Source: Formosa sediminum (GTDB taxonomy: Bacteria > Bacteroidota > Bacteroidia > Flavobacteriales > Flavobacteriaceae). Taken from it: a stretch of 64,000 bases of DNA. The DNA lies in the NCBI RefSeq assembly GCF_007197735.1, contig NZ_CP041637.1, forward strand, positions 3,257,001 through 3,321,000, given 5' to 3'. Positions within the stretch are counted from its first letter, which is position 1. Each line of letters starts with the position of its first letter. A model generated the notes under the pieces. It was not told where the DNA came from and searched no databases. It was given only the letters and a program-made list of their open reading frames with translations. Position numbers and translations under genes: made by a program. Positions 54,540 to 63,801 of the stretch are shown one piece after another.

Positions 54540-54914
54540 GGTTAGTAATTCTTAATAAATAACAAAACTAATGGGTTTTATCTTTTAAATAAAAAAATAG
54601 TCATACCGCGTTAACTTTGTCTATAAAACTTTGAAATTAGACTGCTCAATTTATTTTTTTATAACTTTGCAAAAAAAATAATAAGCATCAATTACTTGTA
54701 AAAACGTGTTTACATTTAGCCAGTATGTAAATCTTTTTAAGTTATTCTAAAAAAAGATAACACACTATTTTACGTCAAAAAAATCATGTATTATAATTTA
54801 GAATTCCAAGAGTACAAATCACTAATTACTCATATTATTATAATAAATGGTGTTTAGTATGTACTACTAAATAGCTATGATTTCTTAATGTATTGATATG
54901 CTTAAAAGCATAAC
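54540..54914. other. AT-rich intergenic region
   Basis: About 375 bases between two plus-strand genes. There is no credible open frame, no strong terminator hairpin and no clear -7 box; I see nothing I can name. Confidence 0.45.
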
Positions 54915-55523
54915 ATGACAAAACCTTCAAATCGTTTAAAAACTTCAAAGAAAACCCACAAAGCCATTCAAGTATTTTCCAAATTTGCAATCATGTGTGT
55001 ACTAACCCTATTTACAATCATGATTGTTTTAGAAAAATACAAAACACATGCTTTGGAATCGGGTATTATTATAGCACTAATTATAATAACCATGTGGTTA
55101 GGTTACAAATATTTAGATGTTCATCTTAACGAATACACTTATGAAGAATTTCTTGTCGTTATTTGGGTGCCTATAGGTGCTGTTTTATGTTATTTTTTAA
55201 ATATTTATGGCGCATTGGGCGGTGTTTTATCTACTGCTTTAACAGGAACAGTGGCTTCATTTCTACCAGTACTCAATACCAAATCTGAGTATTTAAAGAA
55301 ATTACCTCCAGCAATTTATTGTGGATCTTTTATTGGTATGTCTAGTGTAGAAATAGCACCTTCTATAAGTTTTGTTATTGTAGCAGGAATTTTATCGGGT
55401 GTGTTCTTACTTGTATCCAAAAGCATTTTCTTAGGTATTGGAGGCAAATTAGGTATGGTTGCCTTTGGAGGAGTACTTATGGTTTCTTTTGTGTATTGGT
55501 GTTATATATGGCTGGGATTATGA
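54915..55523 (+). CDS. unrecognised multi-pass membrane protein, first of a pair
   Basis: A 202-residue protein with a basic cytosolic N-terminus (about residues 1-22) and about six hydrophobic segments. The C-terminal half carries a Gly-rich module: GALGGVLSTALTGTVASFLP, then YCGSFIGMSS, IVAGILSGVF, KSIF and GIGGKLGMVAFGG. The next gene has the same module in the same order, so the two are paralogous in that part. The genes overlap as ATGA, which implies coupled translation and probably a heteromeric complex. No known family is recognised; a small transporter or channel is a guess. Confidence 0.7.
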   Translation: MTKPSNRLKTSKKTHKAIQVFSKFAIMCVLTLFTIMIVLEKYKTHALESGIIIALIIITMWLGYKYLDVHLNEYTYEEFLVVIWVPIGAVLCYFLNIYGALGGVLSTALTGTVASFLPVLNTKSEYLKKLPPAIYCGSFIGMSSVEIAPSISFVIVAGILSGVFLLVSKSIFLGIGGKLGMVAFGGVLMVSFVYWCYIWLGL

Positions 55524-55966
55524 ACACATTTATAATAATTATTACCGGAATTTTGGGAGCGACCTCAACATTTTATGTTAATGAACATTTAAAACAAGGC
55601 GCAGTAAGAGCATCTGCATTATTATCATTATGTGTTAGCTTATTTTTTTATTGTTTACCAGACCTTTTAAATTCCTATTTAACCCAAAACATACCTACCG
55701 CATTTATAGGAGCATCCTTTGTAGGTATGGTATCATCTAAAGCCATTTCTCATTACAAATGGTTAATTTTAGCTGGAATTATTTTTAGTATAATATATAT
55801 TAATAAAAGCACCTTCTTTAAAGGTTATGGCGGCGCGTTAGGTACAACAGCTTTTATTGCTTTATTAGCAACAATGGCTATTCCTGTAGTCTTTTCAAGA
55901 AAGAAAAAAATTACAAATGGTATTTTAATCTTTAGAAAATGGCTATTTAGAGACAAAGACGAATAA
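55520..55966 (+). CDS. unrecognised multi-pass membrane protein, second of a pair
   Basis: A 148-residue protein from the ATG at 55520, which shares four bases (ATGA) with the upstream stop; earlier ATG/TTG codons at 55508 and 55496 lie inside the first gene. About five hydrophobic segments. The module of the first gene is repeated: GAVRASALLSLCVSLFFYCLP, IGASFVGMVSS, LILAGIIFSI, KSTFF and GYGGALGTTAFIALLA. A basic tail (SRKKKITNG) follows. The function is unknown. The pair precedes an M23 lipoprotein gene by about 50 bases on the same strand. Confidence 0.7.
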   Translation: MNTFIIIITGILGATSTFYVNEHLKQGAVRASALLSLCVSLFFYCLPDLLNSYLTQNIPTAFIGASFVGMVSSKAISHYKWLILAGIIFSIIYINKSTFFKGYGGALGTTAFIALLATMAIPVVFSRKKKITNGILIFRKWLFRDKDE

Positions 55967-56018
55967 CCCTATACTTAATTTATAAAAAATATGGTATGGT
56001 TTATGTTTAAATTCAAAC

Positions 56019-57131
56019 ATGAAACAACTTATAATCATACTTTTAACCTGTATTACAGTAGCATCGTGTAAACAAGCGCGACAAATTACAGATGCTATAA
56101 CTAAACCTTCGGCTAAATCTGTTTTTGAACGTGATTTAAAAGATGATAGTATTGTTAAACACTATGAAAAGCATTATTCAGCGGCAAAGAATAATGGTTT
56201 AATTCTTCAAATTCCTGCTTTAATACAATCTAAAGCAGACACTCCGCTATTAAAAATTTTAGCTTACACCATAGATTTACAACAAGGTGAACGTTTAAAA
56301 ATAGAATGTAATTTACCTACAGACAGCTTACAATTAGTTATGGATTTATATTCGTTTACAAACGATTCTACAATCTCTAAAAAACCAATCGCATCTAACA
56401 CTACAGCTTCTAACATTATATCTTATAACGTTACTAATACAGGTACTTATAAAATTGTAGTATTTCCGAATACCAAAAATCAAACTCACTTTAATTTAAA
56501 ACTATATACAGAGCCTACATTAATTTTTCCTGTAAGTGGTAAAGGCAATACATCTATACAAAGTTTTTGGGGAGCAACAAGAAGTGGTGGTAAGCGTACT
56601 CATGAAGGCATTGATATTTTTGCTGCTCGAGGCACTCCTGTGATAGCTGCAACCGATGGTTTTATTTCTAATACTGGCAATCGAGGTTTAGGCGGTAAGC
56701 AAGTATGGTTACGAGATGGTCTTTTTGGGTCTTCGTTATATTATGCCCATTTAGATAGTATAGCTGTAACTCGAGGACGCCAAGTTCAGACAGGAGACAC
56801 ACTCGGTTTTGTGGGAAATACCGGAAATGCAATAACAACAAGTCCGCATCTACACTTTGGTATTTACACAAGTAAAGGCGCTATAAACCCACTGCCATTT
56901 GTAAAACAAACCGTTCTTCCTGAATTTAAAACAGATTTATTACTTAGTACTAGTGAAACCCGATTATCAAAAAATGAACTTAGGGTATCTCCAAATGTAA
57001 AAGCAGAAAAAATTAGAGATATAAAAGCAAAAACTGCTGTGCAGATTTTAGGAAAAACACAGTCATGGTTTCACCTTATCGTAAATGATTCTTTGGAAGG
57101 ATTTATGCATGAATCATTAATTATACAATAA
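56019..57131 (+). CDS. M23 peptidase lipoprotein with SH3-like C-terminus
   Basis: A 370-residue protein with signal peptide and lipobox (ITVASC, Cys17). The N-terminal 170 residues are a beta-rich domain without a name; the M23 (LytM) domain follows with RTHEGIDIFAARGTPVIAATDG (first His and Asp ligands), LYYAHLDSIAV, GDTLGFVGNTGNA and HLHFGIY (last His pair). The C-terminal 65 residues (LRVSPNVKAEKIRDIKAKTAVQILGKTQSWFHLIV) resemble a bacterial SH3 domain. It is probably a periplasmic or outer-membrane endopeptidase on peptidoglycan cross-links. All metal ligands are intact. Confidence 0.88.
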   Translation: MKQLIIILLTCITVASCKQARQITDAITKPSAKSVFERDLKDDSIVKHYEKHYSAAKNNGLILQIPALIQSKADTPLLKILAYTIDLQQGERLKIECNLPTDSLQLVMDLYSFTNDSTISKKPIASNTTASNIISYNVTNTGTYKIVVFPNTKNQTHFNLKLYTEPTLIFPVSGKGNTSIQSFWGATRSGGKRTHEGIDIFAARGTPVIAATDGFISNTGNRGLGGKQVWLRDGLFGSSLYYAHLDSIAVTRGRQVQTGDTLGFVGNTGNAITTSPHLHFGIYTSKGAINPLPFVKQTVLPEFKTDLLLSTSETRLSKNELRVSPNVKAEKIRDIKAKTAVQILGKTQSWFHLIVNDSLEGFMHESLIIQ

Positions 57132-57133
57132 AT

Positions 57134-57150
57134 ATTACCTCTTTGGTAAT
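57134..57150 (+). terminator. weak hairpin after M23 gene
   Basis: ATTACC / GGTAAT stem with a short loop, just after the M23 stop and followed by AT-rich sequence. It is weak as a terminator. Confidence 0.4.
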
Positions 57151-57352
57151 TAAAAATTTAGATTTATTTTTATTAAAATATAAATGCGGTGTAATGATAT
57201 AAAAAAGTACTAAATCATTTATTGTTACAATGTTCTAAAACCTTCATCTAAAAAATAAATGTTTAATTAGGTGATAGTACGTAATCTAAACCTCTTAAAG
57301 AGTTACATTTCCAATATCTAAATGCTTTATAAATACTGTATATACTATTAAT

Positions 57353-57607
57353 TTAGGCTTTAACAGCTCTAATTATAGTTTGATTAGGAGACACATACAG
57401 TTCCCATTTTGCACCATTATATTCTAGCAAACCTTTATTATTTGCTACGTATATGTTTTTATTTTTGGCTTGTGAAATGGCCCAATTTTGGTTATCTGCG
57501 CCATAATCTATAGGCGAATAAATTTGTATTGGCGGATATTCTTGTGCATAATAGTTTGCTTTTACACTAAAAAGTATAAGAAAAACTATATGTTTAAGTA
57601 ATTTCAA
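57353..57607 (-). pseudogene. N-terminal fragment of a Reg_prop (beta-propeller) sensor-regulator
   Basis: An 84-residue frame. It starts at a TTG with a signal peptide (KLLKHIVFLILFSVKANYYAQ), then IQIYSPIDYGADNQNWAISQ, NKNIYVANNKGLLEYNG and AKWELYV, NQTIIRAVKA. This is the first blade of the two-component Reg_prop propeller seen at the N-terminus of flavobacterial sensor-regulators that are usually 900 or more residues long. The frame stops right after it, and 57132-57352 contains no further part. It is therefore a 5' remnant of a regulator lost next to the SusC/SusD genes. Confidence 0.7.
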
Positions 57608-57763
57608 TGGTAACGAGTTAGTTGTTTAGAACTAATATAGTGAAATCAGTAACAACTGGCAATAAGATTAGCTACGTCATTCGCACAAAAAACCTTTATA
57701 TTCCAGAAATTAATAGGTTTCGTTTTACTTTAAACTTAATTTTTGTTAAAGTTTAAATACAAT

Positions 57764-57795
57764 AAGAGGCACCATTTTTAAAATAGATGCCCCTT
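57764..57795 (-). terminator. imperfect terminator after SusD gene
   Basis: AAGAGGCA / TGCCCCTT with an AT-rich loop (57764-57795), 21 bases after the SusD stop on the minus strand, followed by TATTGTATTT. The stem is short and imperfect. Confidence 0.5.
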
Positions 57796-57815
57796 AATTA
57801 ATCAAACAACAAAAT

Positions 57816-59366
57816 TTAATATCCTGGATTCTGGATAAAGTTTTCATTTTTATTCATCTCATCCTGAGGTATTGGTAATAGGTATCTAAATTTTTCAAAA
57901 TTAGACTGAGGTTCTAATCCGTTAATCCCAAATACTTCACTACCCAGATCTCTACGCACAATATCGTACCATCTTTTCCATTCAAAAGCAAATTCAATAC
58001 GTCTTTCTTCTAGAATTAGAGTTCTTAATTCGGCAGTAGAAATTCCCGTTTGTATATTTTCTGGAAAATCAGAGGACACATAAGTTCCTAAATCGCCTCC
58101 ATAAAAATCAATTACACCACCTTGTCTGGCACGGTTTCTAATTTGATTAACATATGTTTCTGCTTCGGTTGTAAATCCTAATTCGTTTGCGGCTTCGGCT
58201 GCAATTAATATAACCTCGGCATATCTAAACGCTACGTAATCAAAATCAGATCGCCATCCCGCAGTCGTTCTTCCTTCGCCAGGAAATCTTGTATATTTAG
58301 CTATATGTGGTCTAGGAATTTCAAAATCTGTATATGCTCTAACAATTCCTGTTTCATCATCTAAAATTAAAGCATCTGTCATACTTACTTTTAGGCGGTA
58401 ATCGTTAGCATTCCAAGTATTATATACATTAAGATGTGGTACAAGCATACTCCAACCTCCTAATGGAGATTCGCCGCCTTCTACGCCATTAAACGGACCA
58501 ATTTTATTATCGTTCTCATAGGTAGTTGGATTTGGATTTTGCCCCGTTTGATTACTTGTAAAATCTACCAAAAAAATATTTTCTGTAGATCCCCATTGTT
58601 CACTATTTCTAAATAAATCTTGAAAATCGACTTCTAAAGCATAATTCAATTCGCCAGCATTATCTATTACCCACTTAGATTGATTGTAAGCATTTTGCCA
58701 CTCCCCTAATGTTAGATAAATTGAAGCTAAATAAGAAGCTGCTGTGCCTTTAGATGGACGTGATCTTACATTATCTCTAGGCGCCATATTTAAATTTTCG
58801 AATGCAAAAGTCATATCTTCAATAATATAAGAATATACTTCTTCTGCAGATGACAATTGAATACTTAATGGATCTACAATATCTGGACTATCTATATACG
58901 GTATATTCCCATAAAGTCTAACCAAATGGTAATATAAAAAAGCTCTAACAAATCTAGCCTCGGCTTCTGCTGCTAATGTTTCTGCAGTGACCTCTTCATT
59001 TAACAAACCTATCCCTTGTATTGCGGTATTTGCAGTCGAGATGGTTTGGTAAGATGAAGCCCACAAATCTGATACATAAGAATTAGTAGGAGTTACTAAA
59101 AAGCGACTAAACTCGGTGTAATCACTAAATTCATATCCATTATCTACCATATCACTCATTAGCTGTAAAGGCACTGTAAGCCCTGCACCATAATAACTAG
59201 AAGATGCCATAAGCCCGTAGGTACCATCTATCATAGGATATACGTCATCTATAGTGTTAAAAAATCCTTCCGGTGTTAAAGTACCCACAGGGTTTTCGTC
59301 TAAGTCTGCACAACTTACTGTAGAAAAGAACAGACTTAATGCAACCATTTTTAATATATTTTTCAT
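57816..59366 (-). CDS. SusD/RagB family nutrient-binding lipoprotein
   Basis: A 516-residue surface lipoprotein: signal peptide with lipobox (FSTVSC, Cys19), then DLDENPVGTLTPEGFF typical of SusD N-termini. The TPR-like helical scaffold is visible (AEARFVRAFLYYHLVRLYGNIPY, SYLASIYLTLGEWQNAYNQSKWVIDN), and the C-terminal part has the family hallmarks FRYAEVILIAAEAANELG and EERRIEFAFEWKRWYDIVR. It caps the SusC pore and binds an oligosaccharide or other nutrient. It starts 28 bases after SusC. No polysaccharide-degrading gene follows it, so the substrate is unclear. Confidence 0.93.
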   Translation of the reverse strand: MKNILKMVALSLFFSTVSCADLDENPVGTLTPEGFFNTIDDVYPMIDGTYGLMASSSYYGAGLTVPLQLMSDMVDNGYEFSDYTEFSRFLVTPTNSYVSDLWASSYQTISTANTAIQGIGLLNEEVTAETLAAEAEARFVRAFLYYHLVRLYGNIPYIDSPDIVDPLSIQLSSAEEVYSYIIEDMTFAFENLNMAPRDNVRSRPSKGTAASYLASIYLTLGEWQNAYNQSKWVIDNAGELNYALEVDFQDLFRNSEQWGSTENIFLVDFTSNQTGQNPNPTTYENDNKIGPFNGVEGGESPLGGWSMLVPHLNVYNTWNANDYRLKVSMTDALILDDETGIVRAYTDFEIPRPHIAKYTRFPGEGRTTAGWRSDFDYVAFRYAEVILIAAEAANELGFTTEAETYVNQIRNRARQGGVIDFYGGDLGTYVSSDFPENIQTGISTAELRTLILEERRIEFAFEWKRWYDIVRRDLGSEVFGINGLEPQSNFEKFRYLLPIPQDEMNKNENFIQNPGY

Positions 59367-59393
59367 AATTATATTTTTGAGAATTGTGAACTA

Positions 59394-62300
59394 TTAAAAT
59401 CCAATATTTAGTCCAACGGTATACGATTTTACATTTGGATAACTACCATAATCTAATCCTAAATTACTGCTTGAATTACTATAAGACACTTCCGGATCTA
59501 CACCTTTGTAATTAGTAAATGTGAATAAATTCTGACCACTTATATAAAATCGTGCTGAAGACACCTGTAGTTTAGACAATAGTAATTCTGGCAAATTATA
59601 ACCTAGAGAAATATTTTTTATTCTTACATAGCTTGCATTATCAATCCATCTGTTAGATGTAACATAACTCCTACTCACTCTAGCTTGAGGTACATTTGTG
59701 TCTGTATTATCCGGCGTCCAACGGTTTAGTGCAGCGGTAGTCACATTTGTTCTTCCATTTAATGCACCCAACTCCATAAGCGTGTAATTTAAAATTTCTC
59801 CACCTTGAGATCCTTGTACAAAAACATTTAGATTTATATTTTTATAACTAAAATCGTTATTCCATCCCCAATTAAAATCTGGATGAGGATCGCCTATTAT
59901 AGCTCGGTCATCGTCTGTTAGTGCGCCATCGCCATTTAAATCTCTAAACTTCTCGCCTCCTACAGCTTCACCACCAACAAGAACTTCGCTTTCAGACTGT
60001 ACTACACCATCGTAAATGTATCCCCAAAATTCACCAACAGATTCACCTTCTCTTAATATTTGTGAAGTTCCGCCACCTGAAAGAGGATTAGAAGAATAGT
60101 AAATATCATTGCCTTCGGTATCATTTTCAACAAGCTTTATAATTTCGTTTTTATTAAATGAGATATTAGCAAATGTGCTCCATTTAAATGCACCTTGAAA
60201 GATGTTAGCATGCGCTGCAAACTCAAAACCTTTATTTTCTACCGTTCCAATGTTTTGAAGTTGAGTTTGAAATCCGGTATAATTTGGTGTAGGCACATTA
60301 AATAACAAATCTGTTGTTTGCATCATATAATAGTCTGCTGTAAGACCGAATCTATTTCTTAAAATTTCGAGATCTACTCCAATATTTGTTTGCGCTGTGG
60401 TTTCCCAAGTTAAATCGTTATTAGATTGTGTAGACGGACGAATAGCATTTACTGCATTACCTTGTACAGTAGTAAATACATCTGTAAATGATGCTAAAGA
60501 TTGATACGGACTTATGGCCTGATTCCCAACTTCACCATAACTTAATCTTAATTTAAGCATACTAATAAGATGAGAATCTGCTAAGAAATTTTCTTCTGAA
60601 ATTTTCCAACCAAATGCTGCTGATGGAAAAAATCCGTATTTATTATTTTTTGCGAATACAGAAGACCCTTCTCTACGCCCAGTAAATGTGAATAAATATT
60701 TATTGTTTAATGTATAGTTAACACGACCAAAAGATGCTTCGAAAGTTGTTTCAGACCATTCAGAATCTACAGCAGATGCATTAGCACCAGCACCTAAATT
60801 CCAATAGGAAAATGAATCTGAAATAAATCCTGAAGCTAAAGCACTAGTGTCTTCAGAATTATCGTTTTGATAAGAATACCCTAACATAACAGCCACATCG
60901 TGAACTTTTGCAAACACCTTAGCGTAGTTTAAATAATTTTCACTTATTAAACTTGTACTTTTATTAGTAGTAAGAGTAGCTTCCCCACCAACACTATTAC
61001 CTCGATCTAAAGTAGTTGGATAATACTGTCCTATTCTTGAATCATTTACACTAACACCTAAAGTAGATTTTAATTTTAAGTCTTTTAAAATATCAATCTC
61101 TGCATATACATTTCCTTGAAATAAATCTGATTTTTTTTCATTCTGATATTCTGTAGCGAGCGCATAAGGATTATCTATAGGGTAGCCTATAACACTTAAT
61201 GCATAATCTCCATTTGCAGTTGTTATACTTTGTGTAGGAGAAAATTTATATGCTCCAGAAATTACACCTGTTTGTGCTGCATCTCCGCCTTCTTGACTTT
61301 TAACGCCATTACTATTTGTACGTCGTACAAAAATGCTAGTCCCTACCTTTACAGCCCGAGACGCTTGCAAGTCTAAATTTGTGGTTAAAGAATACCGATT
61401 AAAATCTGAATCTTCTACAACACCTTCTTGATCAAATACTGCTCCAGACACGTAGTAACTTAATTTTTCTGAACCTCCAGAAACAGAAAGCTGATAATTT
61501 TGAACCGCACCAGTTCTGTAGATTTCGTCTTGCCAATCTGTACCAGTACCTGTTAACTCTGGTACAAAGTCTGGATCTATTTCCTGAATATAATCTGTAA
61601 ATTGATCGGCATTAAGAAGATCTAATCTATTTATTTCAGATTGAGATGAATATGATGTTGAAAAACTGAATTGAGCTTTCCCTTCTACACCCCGTTTTGT
61701 ACTTACAAGTATTACACCATTAGCTCCTCTAGCTCCATATACCGCAGTAGACGAGGCATCTTTAAGCACTTCAATAGATTTAATATCTTCTGGAGGAGGC
61801 ATAACACCGTCAATAAATCCGTCTACCACTATAAGCGGATTATTGCTTGCATTAATTGAAGTATTTCCACGTATCTGAATACTATAATCAGAACCTGGGG
61901 CTCCGTTTGTAGATTGTACGGTTACTCCTGCGGCTCTACCTTGTAGCGCCTGAGTAGCATCGGTTACTGGAAAAGCAACCAAATCATCTGAGCTCACTGA
62001 AGATACAGCTCCGGTTAAATCGCTCTTTTTTACGCTCCCATAACCAACCACAACAACTTCATCTAACCCTGCTGCATCAACATCCAAATTAATAGAGACA
62101 TGAGACTGGCCTTCAAGAGGCAGTTCTTGTGTTGCATATCCTAAATAAGACACTACTAAAATAGCATGACTTGTAGAAACAGTTAGGGTAAAATTTCCGT
62201 CGTAATCTGTAGTCACTCCATTTGTAGTGCCCTTTTCAACTACATTTGCACCTGGTAGCGGAAAACCCGTTTCGTCATTTACTAAACCTTCTACTTTAAA

Positions 62301-62660
62301 GTTCTGTGTGACTTTTACTGTTTTTTGAGAGTTATTTAAATGCCCTATTAATACATCTTTACCTTTTATTTTATAGCTAAAATGTGCTTGTTGCCCCAAA
62401 TCTGATAGCACAGCATCTATAGGTTGATTAGTGTAAACAGCATTAAAATGATTCTTATTTTTAGCAATAAAATCGCCATAAGTAATATTGAAATCAGTTA
62501 TTTTTGATATTTTAGTTAAAATTTGTACAAGTGTAGCGCCTCGTTCATTAAGCGTAACATTTGTATTGGTTATGATTGTAGACATACCATAAGTTTGATA
62601 GCTGCTTATAAGACATATAAACAGAGCTAATAGGAATAATTTCCTAAATGAATGTTTCAT
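59394..62660 (-). CDS. SusC/RagA TonB-dependent transporter with STN signalling domain
   Basis: A 1088-residue outer membrane protein. Order: signal peptide (to about residue 25), an STN secretin/TonB N-terminal domain (LVQILTKISKITDFNITYGD, residues about 42-110), a CarboxypepD_reg-like domain (VEGLVNDETGFPLPGANVVEKG), the plug (DEVVVVGYGSVKKSDLTGAVSSVSS, RGNTSINASNNPLIVVDGF, IEVLKDASSTAVYGARGANGVILV) and a 22-strand barrel ending SYTVGLNIGF. The STN domain lets it signal through the FecR anti-sigma factor encoded just upstream, so it should control its own expression. It imports a glycan or similar nutrient with SusD. Confidence 0.95.
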   Translation of the reverse strand: MKHSFRKLFLLALFICLISSYQTYGMSTIITNTNVTLNERGATLVQILTKISKITDFNITYGDFIAKNKNHFNAVYTNQPIDAVLSDLGQQAHFSYKIKGKDVLIGHLNNSQKTVKVTQNFKVEGLVNDETGFPLPGANVVEKGTTNGVTTDYDGNFTLTVSTSHAILVVSYLGYATQELPLEGQSHVSINLDVDAAGLDEVVVVGYGSVKKSDLTGAVSSVSSDDLVAFPVTDATQALQGRAAGVTVQSTNGAPGSDYSIQIRGNTSINASNNPLIVVDGFIDGVMPPPEDIKSIEVLKDASSTAVYGARGANGVILVSTKRGVEGKAQFSFSTSYSSQSEINRLDLLNADQFTDYIQEIDPDFVPELTGTGTDWQDEIYRTGAVQNYQLSVSGGSEKLSYYVSGAVFDQEGVVEDSDFNRYSLTTNLDLQASRAVKVGTSIFVRRTNSNGVKSQEGGDAAQTGVISGAYKFSPTQSITTANGDYALSVIGYPIDNPYALATEYQNEKKSDLFQGNVYAEIDILKDLKLKSTLGVSVNDSRIGQYYPTTLDRGNSVGGEATLTTNKSTSLISENYLNYAKVFAKVHDVAVMLGYSYQNDNSEDTSALASGFISDSFSYWNLGAGANASAVDSEWSETTFEASFGRVNYTLNNKYLFTFTGRREGSSVFAKNNKYGFFPSAAFGWKISEENFLADSHLISMLKLRLSYGEVGNQAISPYQSLASFTDVFTTVQGNAVNAIRPSTQSNNDLTWETTAQTNIGVDLEILRNRFGLTADYYMMQTTDLLFNVPTPNYTGFQTQLQNIGTVENKGFEFAAHANIFQGAFKWSTFANISFNKNEIIKLVENDTEGNDIYYSSNPLSGGGTSQILREGESVGEFWGYIYDGVVQSESEVLVGGEAVGGEKFRDLNGDGALTDDDRAIIGDPHPDFNWGWNNDFSYKNINLNVFVQGSQGGEILNYTLMELGALNGRTNVTTAALNRWTPDNTDTNVPQARVSRSYVTSNRWIDNASYVRIKNISLGYNLPELLLSKLQVSSARFYISGQNLFTFTNYKGVDPEVSYSNSSSNLGLDYGSYPNVKSYTVGLNIGF

Positions 62661-62711
62661 TTAATTTAGTATTGGTTTTTTTATTTTTTTTTTAAATTCA
62701 ATGCTTATTCT

Positions 62712-62741
62712 GAGGGGTTTGTGGCCGCAAACCTCTCTTTT
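62712..62741. other. hairpin between fecR and susC
   Basis: GAGGGGTTTG / CAAACCTCTC (one mismatch) with the loop TGGCCG, followed by TTTTT on the plus strand, i.e. opposite to gene direction. It lies between the stop of the anti-sigma gene and the SusC start and is GC-richer than its surroundings. It may be a processing or stability element of the transcript. Confidence 0.5.
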
Positions 62742-62745
62742 TATA

Positions 62746-63687
62746 TTAATCTTTTGTTATTTCAATCATGCTATTATGTTTAATTAGTTTTACTTCATTT
62801 ATAAAATTTATTCTAGATATTAAATCATCTAAAGATTCATCTTTACGTATTCTTAAGGAATAGAAATACATCTGCTCTATGTTTTTATTAGTAATCACAA
62901 ATGGGATCTTATAAACTTGCTCAAGAGCTTTAGCCAATTCTAGAATCTTAACTTGTTCTAGAACCACTTCTTCTTTCCACCACAATGTATTAAGTTCTGC
63001 ATTTACGGCAGTTTTACTTAAAGTATTCGTGTTATTATTATAGGTAACTTTCTGGTTAGGTTTTACTAATACAGAATTGGTTTGAGACGAAACATTTACC
63101 AATCCTGTATTTACAATAACTTCTACAATAGAATCTAAAGTTGTAACATTAAAAGATGTCCCAAGCACTCTAGTAGAAACGGTTTGAGTTTTAATAACAA
63201 ATGGCTGATCTGGATTTTTAGTAACGTTAAAGAAAGCTTGTCCTTTTAATTTTACAAAACGAATTGAATCGTTAAAAACCTTTGGATATTCCAAAGTACT
63301 ATTAGCATTTAAAATAACCATAGTACCATCGGGTAATTGCACGCTCTCTTGAGTTCCTGAAGGTGTAGTTTTTATAATATTAGCAATTAAGTATTCTGAT
63401 TTATTTGTACTAAACAGATCTGATTTCAACATAAAAAACAGACTAAAGCTAAGTAGAATAATAATTGAAGCTGCAATACCAATTCTCGAGAAACGCTTAG
63501 GCTGTTTCTTTTTCTCTATGTTCTGATGAATTCTATTTTTTAAGGCTAGATTGTATTTGAATTCTTTAGGCGAATCTCCCGTTTTATTCATAGCCTCAAA
63601 GAAGGCGTCAATAAGTTTAATATCTTCTTGAGATGCAATACCTGTTTCGTATTTTTTTAAAATACGTTTAAATTCCTTTTCTGTCAT
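62746..63687 (-). CDS. FecR-type anti-sigma factor
   Basis: A 313-residue inner membrane protein. The N-terminal about 80 residues are cytosolic and bind sigma (MTEKEFKRILKKYETGIASQEDIKLIDAFFE); one TM (IGIAASIIILLSFSLFFML) follows, then the periplasmic FecR domain (TPSGTQESVQLPDGTMVILNANSTLEYP, FVIKTQTVSTRVLGTSFNV) and a C-terminal DUF4974 domain (LAKALEQVYKIPFVITNKNIEQMYFYSLRIRKDESLDDLISRI). It receives the signal from the STN domain of the SusC protein and controls the ECF sigma factor encoded upstream. Confidence 0.93.
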   Translation of the reverse strand: MTEKEFKRILKKYETGIASQEDIKLIDAFFEAMNKTGDSPKEFKYNLALKNRIHQNIEKKKQPKRFSRIGIAASIIILLSFSLFFMLKSDLFSTNKSEYLIANIIKTTPSGTQESVQLPDGTMVILNANSTLEYPKVFNDSIRFVKLKGQAFFNVTKNPDQPFVIKTQTVSTRVLGTSFNVTTLDSIVEVIVNTGLVNVSSQTNSVLVKPNQKVTYNNNTNTLSKTAVNAELNTLWWKEEVVLEQVKILELAKALEQVYKIPFVITNKNIEQMYFYSLRIRKDESLDDLISRINFINEVKLIKHNSMIEITKD

Positions 63688-63801
63688 AGTATAATAATTA
63701 AGGATAAGCTCCCTTTACTATGAAGTACCAGAAAAATACTGTTCCCCTATTTATTTTCTACTTATTAAAGGTTTATTAACCTAGCTAACACTTAATTAAC
63801 A

